From NCBI GenBank assembly GCA_964354145.1, contig CAYGXX010000035.1:1-6366 (forward strand): a stretch of DNA of 6,366 nucleotides, written 5' to 3'. A program made the position numbers and the translations under genes. Every line of letters starts with the position of its first letter. The first letter of the stretch is position 1. The notes below the pieces were generated by a model. That model saw nothing but the letters and a program-made list of their open reading frames with translations. It ran no database searches and had not been told where the DNA came from. Of the stretch, positions 1-6,366 are shown in pieces. Source of the DNA: UBA10110 sp964354145. Its GTDB lineage: Bacteria > Patescibacteriota > Kazan-3B-28 > UBA10110.

Positions 1-13
1 TTTTACTATTCCC

Positions 14-760
14 CTAGGCGGGGGTCTTAGCAAACAAGATACTGCCAATAATTAAACACACACCTGTAAGTATAATTAGGACCAGCAAATCCGCCGGGAG
101 TCCAAAATGATAGGCATTAGTCAAAGCTCCTCGCATACCATCTACCCCATAGGATAGCGGGTCTAATCGAGTAATCACGCTCATGGCTGGCGGGAGATCT
201 TGCAGAGGGAAGATGGCCCCCGAGAGAAAGAAAAGCGGCATCACTAAGAAATTCATAATTAGTTGGAACCCTTGCATATCATCCAAAGCTGAGGCTATAG
301 CCACTCCCAGAGCCGAGAAGAGTAGAGCTACCAGGCACATAAATATCAACCCCAATAGCAAAGCCCAAAAACCAATAGGTCGAAAACCCATAAAGAAAGA
401 GATGCCCAGAACAATCAATCCTTGGATAACTGCTACCGTAGCTCCTCCAAAGGTCCGCCCAATCATAATCTCTAATCGCGAAACTGGGGCGACTAATGTT
501 TCTTTCAAGAAACCAAACCGCCGGTCCCAAATAATCTCCATCCCTGAGAATAAGGCAGTAAATAACACACTCATCGCGATAATCCCCGGCACTAGGAAAA
601 CTATATAATTACCTTCCCCTGCTCGCTGGAAAACCGAACCTAATCCAAACCCCAAAGCCAGTAGAAATAGGAGGGGCTGCCCCAAAGAACCGATGATCCG
701 TGAACGAGATCGGAAATACCGCTTAATCTGTCTCAGCCAAAGAATATAAATAGTATTCAT
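14..760 (-). CDS. ABC-2 type exporter, permease subunit (DrrB-like)
   Basis: Integral membrane half of the exporter, expected to pair with the ATPase encoded 9 bp upstream. In 248 residues about six hydrophobic segments are visible (roughly 23-42, 52-73, 104-125, 129-157, 165-185, 225-243), the normal ABC-2 layout. After the second, the cytoplasmic stretch WDRRFGFLKETLVAPVSR (78-95) matches the conserved coupling region of the DrrB/NodJ-like ABC-2 family. FFLSGAIFPLQDLP (177-190) before the last helix is the other family hallmark. The basic N-terminus (R10, K13, R14, R17, R19, R21) fits a cytoplasmic start. ATG 760 has only a weak AGAG close to it, so translational coupling to the ATPase is likely. 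The stop is TAG. The protein is complete, with usual length. Only 13 bases remain beyond the stop, so whether the operon continues is unknown. The substrate is not predictable. Confidence 0.96.
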   Translation of the reverse strand: MNTIYILWLRQIKRYFRSRSRIIGSLGQPLLFLLALGFGLGSVFQRAGEGNYIVFLVPGIIAMSVLFTALFSGMEIIWDRRFGFLKETLVAPVSRLEIMIGRTFGGATVAVIQGLIVLGISFFMGFRPIGFWALLLGLIFMCLVALLFSALGVAIASALDDMQGFQLIMNFLVMPLFFLSGAIFPLQDLPPAMSVITRLDPLSYGVDGMRGALTNAYHFGLPADLLVLIILTGVCLIIGSILFAKTPA

Positions 761-769
761 AGCTCTACG

Positions 770-1591
770 TTAGTGATAGCGCATCCGGCGATGATTACGC
801 ATTTGCTCGGTAGTACTAGCTTCATAATCGCGCATCTCGTGACCGGTCAACGCCAAAAAAGCATCTTCTAAACTGGTAGTGCCAGTTTGATTTTTCAAAC
901 CAGTCGGATCCCCCTGCGCCACAATCCGACCATGATCAATGATAACAACCTTCTCTGCTGATCGTTCAGCTTCATCCATGTAATGAGTAGTAAAGAAGAT
1001 GGTCATCCGTTCTTCTCGGTTCAGCTCCTTAATATAATTCCAAATATGATTGCGGGTTTGCGGATCTAAGCCGAGCGTAGGTTCGTCTAAGAATAAGATT
1101 TTAGGATGATGAATTAAGCCGCGGGCGATTTCTAAGCGCCGTTTCATCCCTCCAGAAAAAGTCTTCACCAAATTATTTCTTCGATCCCACAGTTCCACAA
1201 ACTTCAAGAGTTGAGCGATCCGCTCCTGCCGCAATGGCTGTGGCACACTATACAAAACCCCATGCAACTCCAAATTTTCGTAGGCCGTTAACTCATCATC
1301 TAAACTGGGGTCTTGGAAGACAATGCCAAATGAATGGCGGACTTGATCTTGATGATGAGTTACATCTAGCCCATTGACCAAAACCTTCCCCGATGTGGGT
1401 GGAAGCAGGGTGGTTAACATCTTAATAGTAGTAGTCTTACCAGCCCCGTTTGGCCCCAAAAAACCAAAAATCTGGCCCGCCTCTACGGTGAAGGATACCT
1501 GGTCTACAGCAGTAAAATCCCTGAATTTCTTACTGACATTCCTAACTTCAATAATTCCATCCATATACTCAGCGCCTGCGCTCGATACCAT
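770..1591 (-). CDS. ABC-2 type exporter, ATP-binding subunit (DrrA-like)
   Basis: Cytoplasmic ATPase of a two-component ABC exporter; with the next gene's permease it powers efflux across the membrane. In 273 residues it shows Walker A GPNGAGKTT (46-54), Q-loop Gln93 in VFQDPSLDDE, signature FSGGMKRRLEIARG (145-158), Walker B ILFLDEPTLGLDP (165-177) and switch His203 in FFTTHYMDEAE. The C-terminal LEDAFLALTGHEMRD segment (241-255) is typical of DrrA/daunorubicin-resistance-type ATPases, and a short basic tail follows. The substrate cannot be read from sequence; drugs, lipids or glycans are all possible for this family. ATG 1591 gives a nine-residue extension (MVSSAGAEY) before a second in-frame ATG at 1564 (MDGIIEV...), which matches the usual family start better. 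Neither has a strong Shine-Dalgarno, so the start is uncertain. A candidate promoter lies just upstream. The permease begins 9 bp after the TAA stop, so the two are translated from one message. Confidence 0.96.
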   Translation of the reverse strand: MVSSAGAEYMDGIIEVRNVSKKFRDFTAVDQVSFTVEAGQIFGFLGPNGAGKTTTIKMLTTLLPPTSGKVLVNGLDVTHHQDQVRHSFGIVFQDPSLDDELTAYENLELHGVLYSVPQPLRQERIAQLLKFVELWDRRNNLVKTFSGGMKRRLEIARGLIHHPKILFLDEPTLGLDPQTRNHIWNYIKELNREERMTIFFTTHYMDEAERSAEKVVIIDHGRIVAQGDPTGLKNQTGTTSLEDAFLALTGHEMRDYEASTTEQMRNHRRMRYH

Positions 1592-1617
1592 TTAATCTAA
1601 ATGAGAGTAACTTGCCC

Positions 1618-1647
1618 AGTATATCACTCCTCATCTCTGTGGGGCAA
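1618..1647 (-). promoter_or_regulatory. Candidate sigma-70-type promoter for the exporter genes
   Basis: Reading the minus strand, TTGCCC (1647-1642; 4 of 6 to TTGACA) is followed by an 18-bp spacer and TATACT (1623-1618; 5 of 6 to TATAAT). The -10 box is preceded by TGA, giving an extended -10 (TGnTATACT). The predicted start of transcription is near 1611, about 20 nt before ATG 1591 and about 47 nt before the alternative ATG 1564. It sits wholly in the 69-bp gap between uvrA and the exporter ATPase, the widest gap in the window. The match is visible in sequence; promoter activity is inferred. Confidence 0.5.
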
Positions 1648-1660
1648 CGGCGAATTTTTG

Positions 1661-4498
1661 CTACAACAGCTTCCTGAGATACTGACCAGTATAACTAGAT
1701 TTTACTCTGGCGATATCTTCCGGGGTGCCTACGGCAATCACTTCTCCGCCCTTATCTCCTCCTGCCGGGCCCAAGTCAATAATCCAATCCATAGTTTTGA
1801 TGACGTCCATATTATGTTCTATCACCAGCATAGTGTTGCCCTTGTCCACCAATTTATTCAGCACCTCCAATAGCCTTTTAATATCATCAAAATGCAATCC
1901 GGTGGTGGGTTCATCCAGAACATATAAGGTTTTACCGGTGCTCCGGCGAGAGAGTTCGGCAGCTAATTTAATTCTTTGGGCCTCTCCTCCAGACAGTTGA
2001 GTAGCTGGTTGACCTAATTTGATATACCCTAAACCAACTTCATGTAATACGTTTAATTTGTTGTGAATTGCAGGAATATTTTGGAAAAAACCAAGAGCCT
2101 CGGCTACTGTCATTTCTAAAACCTCCGAGATATTTTTCCCGTTGAAACAAATCTCTAGCACCTCTTGATTGTAGCGTTTGCCCTTACAAACATCACAGGT
2201 CACATAGACATCTGGCAAGAAATGCATCTCAATTTTAATCACCCCGTCACCTGCACAATTTTCACACCGACCACCTTTCACATTAAAACTAAACCGTCCC
2301 TGCTGATACCCGCGAATCCGGGCTTCCGGCAGTTTAGCAAACAAATCTCGGATGTCTGTGAATACTCCGGTATAAGTGACGGGGTTACTCCGAGGACTGC
2401 GACCGATCGCCGATTGGTCAATAGTGATAACCTTATCAAGATAATTGATGCCTTCGATAGTCCGATGTTTCCCCGCCACCTGATGGGCTCCTTGCAAGAC
2501 ATTAGCCAGCTTCTTAGCCAGAATCTCATTCACCAGGGTGGATTTCCCTGAACCTGACAAACCAGTCACTCCCACTAACAAACCTAAGGGAAACTCCACA
2601 TCAATATCCTTAAGATTAAACTCAGCCGCTCCTCGAACCACCAATTTTTTGCCATTGCCCGCCCGGCGCGTCGAGGGTACCGGGATACTCTGCCGACCAG
2701 ACAGATATTGTCCGGTAAGAGATTTGGGATTTTTTTTAATCTCTGCGGGCGTACCAATGGCCACGATCTCCCCTCCAAAATCTCCCGCCCCCGGCCCCAT
2801 ATCTACTACATAATCCGCCGCTAGAATAGTTCCTGCATCATGTTCTACCACAATCACGGTATTGCCCAGATCGCGGAGACCTTTTAGGGATTGGATTAAC
2901 TTATTATTATCGTATTGATGCAAACCAATTGATGGTTCATCTAAAATATAGATCACGCCGGATAATCCCGACCCAATTTGAGTAGCCAAGCGAATGCGCT
3001 GGGCTTCACCGCCAGAGAGAGTGGTGGCGCTCCGGTTGAGAGTCAAATAACTTAAACCGACTCGCTCTAAAAACCTAACTCGTTCTTTCAATTCTTTTAA
3101 AATCTGCTGGGAGATAAAGACTGCTTGTTCACTAAGCTTTAACTGATCAAACCAACCCACCATCTGCTCCACCGACATGGCCGAAACAGCAACGATCGAT
3201 TTGTCCCCCACAGTGACAGCGGTGGACTCTGGTCGCAATCTCCCGCCACCACAGACCGAACAGATCTTTTCCACCATCGTCCGGTCAATCTCGGTCCGGA
3301 CAAAATCAGAATCAGTTTCGTGATAACGCCGCAGGAGGTTAGGAATAACCCCCTCGAACTTAACTACATACTCATTGACTTGCCGACCATGCATGCTTTG
3401 ATAATGCACCGTCACCTCTTCCTCGCCAGTACCATAAAGTAATGCTTGCAATGCCCGATGAGAAAATTTTTCAACCGGTTGGTCTAATTTAAAACCATAT
3501 TTTCTCCCCACCCCCTCTAAAATCTTTTGCACCCAACCTGCCGAACTACTCATACTGAACCCCCCTGCCCGGATAGCTCCTTCATCAATAGACAACCTTT
3601 TATTGGGAATTAAGAGATCCGGATCGATCTCTTTAGTCACCCCCAAGCCAGTGCAAGCGGGACAGGCTCCTTTAGGATTATTAAAAGAAAAACTCCGCGG
3701 CTCTAATTCGGGGATGTTGACGTTGCACTTAGGACAGGCTAAACTCTCTGAGAAAAACCAATCCTTATCCTTCGTCATATCCCAAATAATGACCGCTCCG
3801 TTACCGATCCGCAGGGCCGTTTCCACTGATTGGGTTACCCGGCTCCGATTAGCTCCATCTTTAATTTGAGCAATTTCTAAACGATCCACGACTGCCTCAA
3901 TGGTGTGTTTTTGGGTTTTGACTAGTTCAATTTTATTATCTAAATCAACCAGCTTGCCATCAACTCTGGCTCGCAAGAAACCTGCTTTTCTAATGTTCTG
4001 GAGAACATCTTTGCCCTCACCTTTCTTTGCAGAAGTCAGAAGCGCTAAAATGGCAAACTTGTCTACTGGTAATTTTTGGACTTGGTCAACAATTTGGCCA
4101 ACGGTCTGCTTAGCCACCAGTGCACCACACTTATAACAATGCGGGATACCAATCCGGGCATATAATAAGCGCAAATAATCATATATTTCAGTGATCGTCC
4201 CCACGGTAGAGCGTGGATTGGAAGACGAAGATTTCTGATCGATGGAGATCGCTGGCGAAAGACCTTTAATGCTCTCCACATTAGGCTTTTCCATCACTCC
4301 CAGGAACTGCCGCGCATAGGCAGAGAGGGACTCAACGTACCGGCGTTGACCTTCAGCATAAATGGTATCAAAAGCTAACGAGCTTTTGCCGGAACCAGAC
4401 AGCCCAGTGATTACAATAAACTGGTTGCGAGGGAGCTTGACATCAATACCTTTGAGATTGTGTTCACAAGCTCCTTTGATCTCAATAAATTCGTTCAC
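1661..4498 (-). CDS. uvrA: UvrABC excinuclease subunit A (UvrA)
   Basis: The damage-sensing ATPase of nucleotide excision repair, which loads UvrB onto lesions as a UvrA dimer in the cytoplasm. At 945 residues it is full length (E. coli 940). Two ABC ATPase halves are visible. First: Walker A GLSGSGKSS (32-40), signature LSGGEAQRIRLA (494-505), Walker B YILDEPSIGLH (517-527). Second: Walker A GLSGSGKST (646-654), signature LSGGEAQRIKLA (835-846), Walker B YVLDEPTTGLH (859-869). The UvrB-binding and insertion regions occupy about 130-400. Zinc modules are C255/C258/C279/C282 and C745/C748/C768/C771, the latter in the damage-binding region. Extra CxxC pairs lie at C121/C124 and C413/C416. The start is GTG at 4498-4496, the only start that gives the normal N-terminus (NEFIEIKGA...). 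No in-frame ATG lies upstream before the TAA at 4522-4520, and no Shine-Dalgarno is seen. The stop is TAG. It follows the pilin-like gene by 47 bp. All motifs are intact, so an active enzyme is expected. Confidence 0.99.
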   Translation of the reverse strand: MNEFIEIKGACEHNLKGIDVKLPRNQFIVITGLSGSGKSSLAFDTIYAEGQRRYVESLSAYARQFLGVMEKPNVESIKGLSPAISIDQKSSSSNPRSTVGTITEIYDYLRLLYARIGIPHCYKCGALVAKQTVGQIVDQVQKLPVDKFAILALLTSAKKGEGKDVLQNIRKAGFLRARVDGKLVDLDNKIELVKTQKHTIEAVVDRLEIAQIKDGANRSRVTQSVETALRIGNGAVIIWDMTKDKDWFFSESLACPKCNVNIPELEPRSFSFNNPKGACPACTGLGVTKEIDPDLLIPNKRLSIDEGAIRAGGFSMSSSAGWVQKILEGVGRKYGFKLDQPVEKFSHRALQALLYGTGEEEVTVHYQSMHGRQVNEYVVKFEGVIPNLLRRYHETDSDFVRTEIDRTMVEKICSVCGGGRLRPESTAVTVGDKSIVAVSAMSVEQMVGWFDQLKLSEQAVFISQQILKELKERVRFLERVGLSYLTLNRSATTLSGGEAQRIRLATQIGSGLSGVIYILDEPSIGLHQYDNNKLIQSLKGLRDLGNTVIVVEHDAGTILAADYVVDMGPGAGDFGGEIVAIGTPAEIKKNPKSLTGQYLSGRQSIPVPSTRRAGNGKKLVVRGAAEFNLKDIDVEFPLGLLVGVTGLSGSGKSTLVNEILAKKLANVLQGAHQVAGKHRTIEGINYLDKVITIDQSAIGRSPRSNPVTYTGVFTDIRDLFAKLPEARIRGYQQGRFSFNVKGGRCENCAGDGVIKIEMHFLPDVYVTCDVCKGKRYNQEVLEICFNGKNISEVLEMTVAEALGFFQNIPAIHNKLNVLHEVGLGYIKLGQPATQLSGGEAQRIKLAAELSRRSTGKTLYVLDEPTTGLHFDDIKRLLEVLNKLVDKGNTMLVIEHNMDVIKTMDWIIDLGPAGGDKGGEVIAVGTPEDIARVKSSYTGQYLRKLL

Positions 4499-4545
4499 TA
4501 TTGCAACAATTAACCCAACTTAAAATGCAAAACCGCCCTGCGACA

Positions 4546-5013
4546 TTATTCAGGGAATAGACTGTTGTCTGGGTTGGAAGATAGGGTGTTGGCTAGGTTG
4601 GTAGCATTGGGGAAATACTGCTTAACTATATCGCCCAGCCATCCTAAGAGCCAATTTATAAAGAGATACAAGATCACCCCCGCAATGGCTGCCATAACCA
4701 CATTTTTAGCCATCTTCACTCGGTTAGGATCTCCTCCCGATAGCATATAGATAATCCCGCCTACTGCAATCGCTGCCACAGCAGCTGTGCCGACCAATGG
4801 TGTGGCAGCCCCTTGTATCACCTTGGCAAAATCGGCCAGATTAGCTGGTGTATCGGTAGCAGCGAAAACCCCCCCCAATAACCAGTACTTATCTATTAAA
4901 CCCACTAGTAAAATACCTCCGACCACCACTAGCCAAGTTAGCACTGCATGCCCCCGAGGAAATCGCTGGATCTTCGCCGGCTGGTTTTTGCCTTTCTTCA
5001 TAGCTTGTATCAT
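4546..5013 (-). CDS. VirB2/TrbC pilin-like small membrane protein
   Basis: A 155-residue protein resembling the VirB2/TrbC pilin family, the major pilus subunits of type IV secretion systems. A basic N-terminus (K6, K7, K9, K14, R17, R20) precedes a hydrophobic stretch at about 23-50. A plausible signal peptidase I site, VFA|AT, follows residue 51 and would leave a mature form of about 104 residues. Two more hydrophobic segments (about 73-92 and 105-127) flank a short polar loop, SGGDPNRVKMAKN (92-104), the usual hairpin of this family. The C-terminal tail (about 131-155) is polar and Asn/Ser-rich. No other secretion gene is in the window, so this is an orphan, a pattern common in CPR/Patescibacteria genomes. 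Its function is therefore unproven: it could be a pilin or an unrelated small membrane protein. ATG 5013 is chosen. An in-frame ATG at 5001 (M5) is an alternative, and neither has a clear Shine-Dalgarno. The stop is TAA. Confidence 0.8.
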   Translation of the reverse strand: MIQAMKKGKNQPAKIQRFPRGHAVLTWLVVVGGILLVGLIDKYWLLGGVFAATDTPANLADFAKVIQGAATPLVGTAAVAAIAVGGIIYMLSGGDPNRVKMAKNVVMAAIAGVILYLFINWLLGWLGDIVKQYFPNATNLANTLSSNPDNSLFPE

Positions 5014-5041
5014 AACCTAAACAACGGAGAAAATCCAGACC

Positions 5042-6366
5042 TTAGGCCCGGATATCCTTATCCACAAAACCGCATTTTTGGCACACCGGAGCCTGTTTAG
5101 TTTTGGAAACGGCCATCCAACCGCCACAAGTAGGACACCTATCGGCTACGGGCCTATCCCAACTGGCAAAATCACACTGGGGATAATTACTGCAGCCATA
5201 AAATATCCTTCCCCGCTTAGTTCGCCGCTCCACTACTTTGCCCTGACTACATTTAGGACAACTGCCACCGATCTCTCCATTGCCAGAATCAAGATTCTGA
5301 ATGTAATCACATTTGGGATACCGGCTACACCCCAAAAAACCTCCGTACCTACTTTTACGCTTGATCATCGGACTACCACATTTAGCACATTTGATATCAG
5401 TGGTCTCTACTGGTTCTGGTCCGCCGCTTTTCTCATCCAACGGCTTAGTGTTTTTACACTTAGGAAAATTAGTGCAAGCCAAGAATTTCCCAAACCTTCC
5501 TCTTTTTATCACCATAGCTCCACCACATTTTTCACAAACCTCTGTTGTTTTTTCCCCCTCATTTTGGCGGGCCAAAGTCTTTTCCTTCTCAACTAAGACC
5601 TTAGCAAAAGGTTGATAAAAATCATTGACTACCTCTTGCCACTTGCGCTTCCCCGCAGCCACTTCATCTAAATCATCTTCCATCCGAGCAGTGAAGTGAA
5701 CATCTACAATATTAGGAAAATGCTGCACCAAAAAATCATTAACTAAAAAACCTGTTTCTTGGGGGACCAGATATCTTTTTTCTTTCTTAACATAACCCCG
5801 GGTGGTAATGGTAGTAATGGTTGGCGCATAGGTGGACGGTCGGCCGATACCCAATTTTTCCAAGGTTTTAACTAAGGCTGGTTCAGTATACCGCTCCGGG
5901 GGCTCGGTAAACTTTTGCTCCGCCAGCACTTCTTTAACTTTCAGTTCCTCTCCTTGAGTTAGCGTGGGCAAACTGCTCTCCGAGATCGGTTTTTTAGATA
6001 GTATCGCCATGAAGCCAGGGAACTTCATCTGCACCCCCTGGGCGACCAAGGTCTTATTGCCAGATTGCACAGTAATATCCGTTTGGCTCAAAACGGCTGG
6101 CGCCATCTGTGAAGCGAGGGCTCTTTCCCAGACTAAACGATAGAGTTTGGCTTGGTCTGGAGTGAGAAATGAAACCAAACTTTCCGGGGTACGGGAAGGC
6201 AGAGTAGGACGAATAGCCTCATGAGCTTCCTGAGCAGTTTTACTTTTGCTCTTGTAGGTAAATGGGGAAGCAGGTACATATTGCTTGCCAAACTGTCGAT
6301 CCACCCAGCGGCGAATCTCTTCGATCACTCGAGGGGTAATCTGAACCGAGTCGGTTCGCATATAAG
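5042..6366 (-). CDS. topA: DNA topoisomerase I (type IA), C-terminal part, 5' end cut by the window edge
   Basis: Type IA topoisomerase that relaxes negatively supercoiled DNA by cutting and resealing one strand through a 5'-phosphotyrosine. The frame is open to the edge. The methionine at 6361 is internal: it is preceded by TAT (Tyr, 6364-6362) and a partial xCT codon, matching the family motif TYMRTDS, in which this Tyr is the catalytic residue (Tyr319 in E. coli). Counting from that Met as residue 1, I see AHEAIRPT (46-53), a RYTEPALVKTLEKLGIGRPS block (157-176), FTARMEDDLD (223-232), then four C-x2-C...C zinc modules: C276/C279/C296/C302, C325/C328/C345/C351, C368/C371/C390/C396 and C409/C412/C427/C430. 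These C-terminal modules bind single-stranded DNA in the family. The Toprim domain and N-terminal half lie outside the window. The stop is TAA. The pilin-like gene follows after 28 bp, so co-transcription is likely. The identification is secure. Confidence 0.97.
   Translation of the reverse strand, partial: YMRTDSVQITPRVIEEIRRWVDRQFGKQYVPASPFTYKSKSKTAQEAHEAIRPTLPSRTPESLVSFLTPDQAKLYRLVWERALASQMAPAVLSQTDITVQSGNKTLVAQGVQMKFPGFMAILSKKPISESSLPTLTQGEELKVKEVLAEQKFTEPPERYTEPALVKTLEKLGIGRPSTYAPTITTITTRGYVKKEKRYLVPQETGFLVNDFLVQHFPNIVDVHFTARMEDDLDEVAAGKRKWQEVVNDFYQPFAKVLVEKEKTLARQNEGEKTTEVCEKCGGAMVIKRGRFGKFLACTNFPKCKNTKPLDEKSGGPEPVETTDIKCAKCGSPMIKRKSRYGGFLGCSRYPKCDYIQNLDSGNGEIGGSCPKCSQGKVVERRTKRGRIFYGCSNYPQCDFASWDRPVADRCPTCGGWMAVSKTKQAPVCQKCGFVDKDIRA

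Noticed and set aside
11..24. Possible terminator hairpin (CCCC...GGGG) at the end of the permease gene
   Set aside because: The stem is only four base pairs, overlaps the stop codon and is followed on the transcript by an A-rich, not U-rich, stretch; too weak to call.
183..608. Plus-strand open frame of 141 codons opposite the permease
   Set aside because: Lys/Ile/Pro-rich translation typical of antisense to a membrane protein; no start signal and no recognisable family.
2165..2813. Plus-strand open frames of 128 and 91 codons opposite uvrA
   Set aside because: They are antisense to highly conserved uvrA motifs, and their sequence is explained by the codon pattern of the coding strand.
1661..4498. 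Internal repeat in uvrA (two LSGGEAQRI and two GLSGSGKS copies)
   Set aside because: This is the normal two-ABC-domain architecture of UvrA and not a recent duplication.
4499..4545. Possible hairpin or promoter in the gap before uvrA
   Set aside because: GCA...TGC pairing gives only three to four base pairs, and the AT-rich boxes have no -35 partner at acceptable spacing.
5078..5615. Two overlapping plus-strand open frames of 172 and 100 codons
   Set aside because: They lie wholly antisense to the well-supported zinc-module region of topA and show no domain-like composition or motif; they are shadows of topA.
14..6366. Alternative genetic code (TGA read as Gly, as in some CPR lineages), suggested by the absence of TGA stops
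   Set aside because: All five genes are full length under the standard code with no in-frame TGA. Five stops are too few to infer anything from the lack of TGA.

Overview
The window holds five genes, all on the minus strand, so transcription runs from the high-coordinate end to the low one. In that order they are: the C-terminal part of DNA topoisomerase I (topA), a small VirB2/TrbC pilin-like membrane protein, a complete excinuclease subunit A (uvrA), and a two-gene ABC-2 type exporter (ATPase, then permease) of the DrrAB kind. The gaps between genes are 28, 47, 69 and 9 bp. No RNA gene, mobile element, CRISPR array or repeat array is visible, and no gene-free stretch is longer than 70 bp.

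The organism is a bacterium with moderate GC, judged by eye. The small pilin-like protein has a GG-x-x-Y-x-x-SGGDP-x-x-V-x-x-AKN core between two hydrophobic helices. That type is very common as a stand-alone gene in Candidate Phyla Radiation (Patescibacteria) genomes. Together with the weak or absent Shine-Dalgarno sequences and tight packing, it makes a CPR origin the best guess, but this is inference and not proof. The standard code (table 11) fits: all reading frames are intact, tryptophans are TGG, and the stops are TAA (three) and TAG (two).

Region by region. 5042-6366 is topA, cut by the window edge: the last complete codon at the edge encodes the presumed catalytic tyrosine of the TYMRTDS motif, and the rest of the gene runs through four tetracysteine zinc modules to a natural stop. 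4546-5013 is the pilin-like gene. 1661-4498 is full-length uvrA with a GTG start. 770-1591 and 14-760 are the exporter ATPase and permease, 9 bp apart and surely co-transcribed. A good promoter candidate (TTGCCC, 18 bp, extended -10 TGATATACT) lies between uvrA and the exporter, suggesting the exporter can be transcribed on its own.

TopA (supercoil relaxation) and UvrA (nucleotide excision repair) are housekeeping genes. The exporter probably moves a hydrophobic drug or lipid-like substrate out of the cell. Nothing here amounts to a clearly new system. The points most worth a second look are the orphan pilin-like gene between two DNA-maintenance genes, the promoter and short leader frame before the exporter, and the drr-like exporter next to uvrA.
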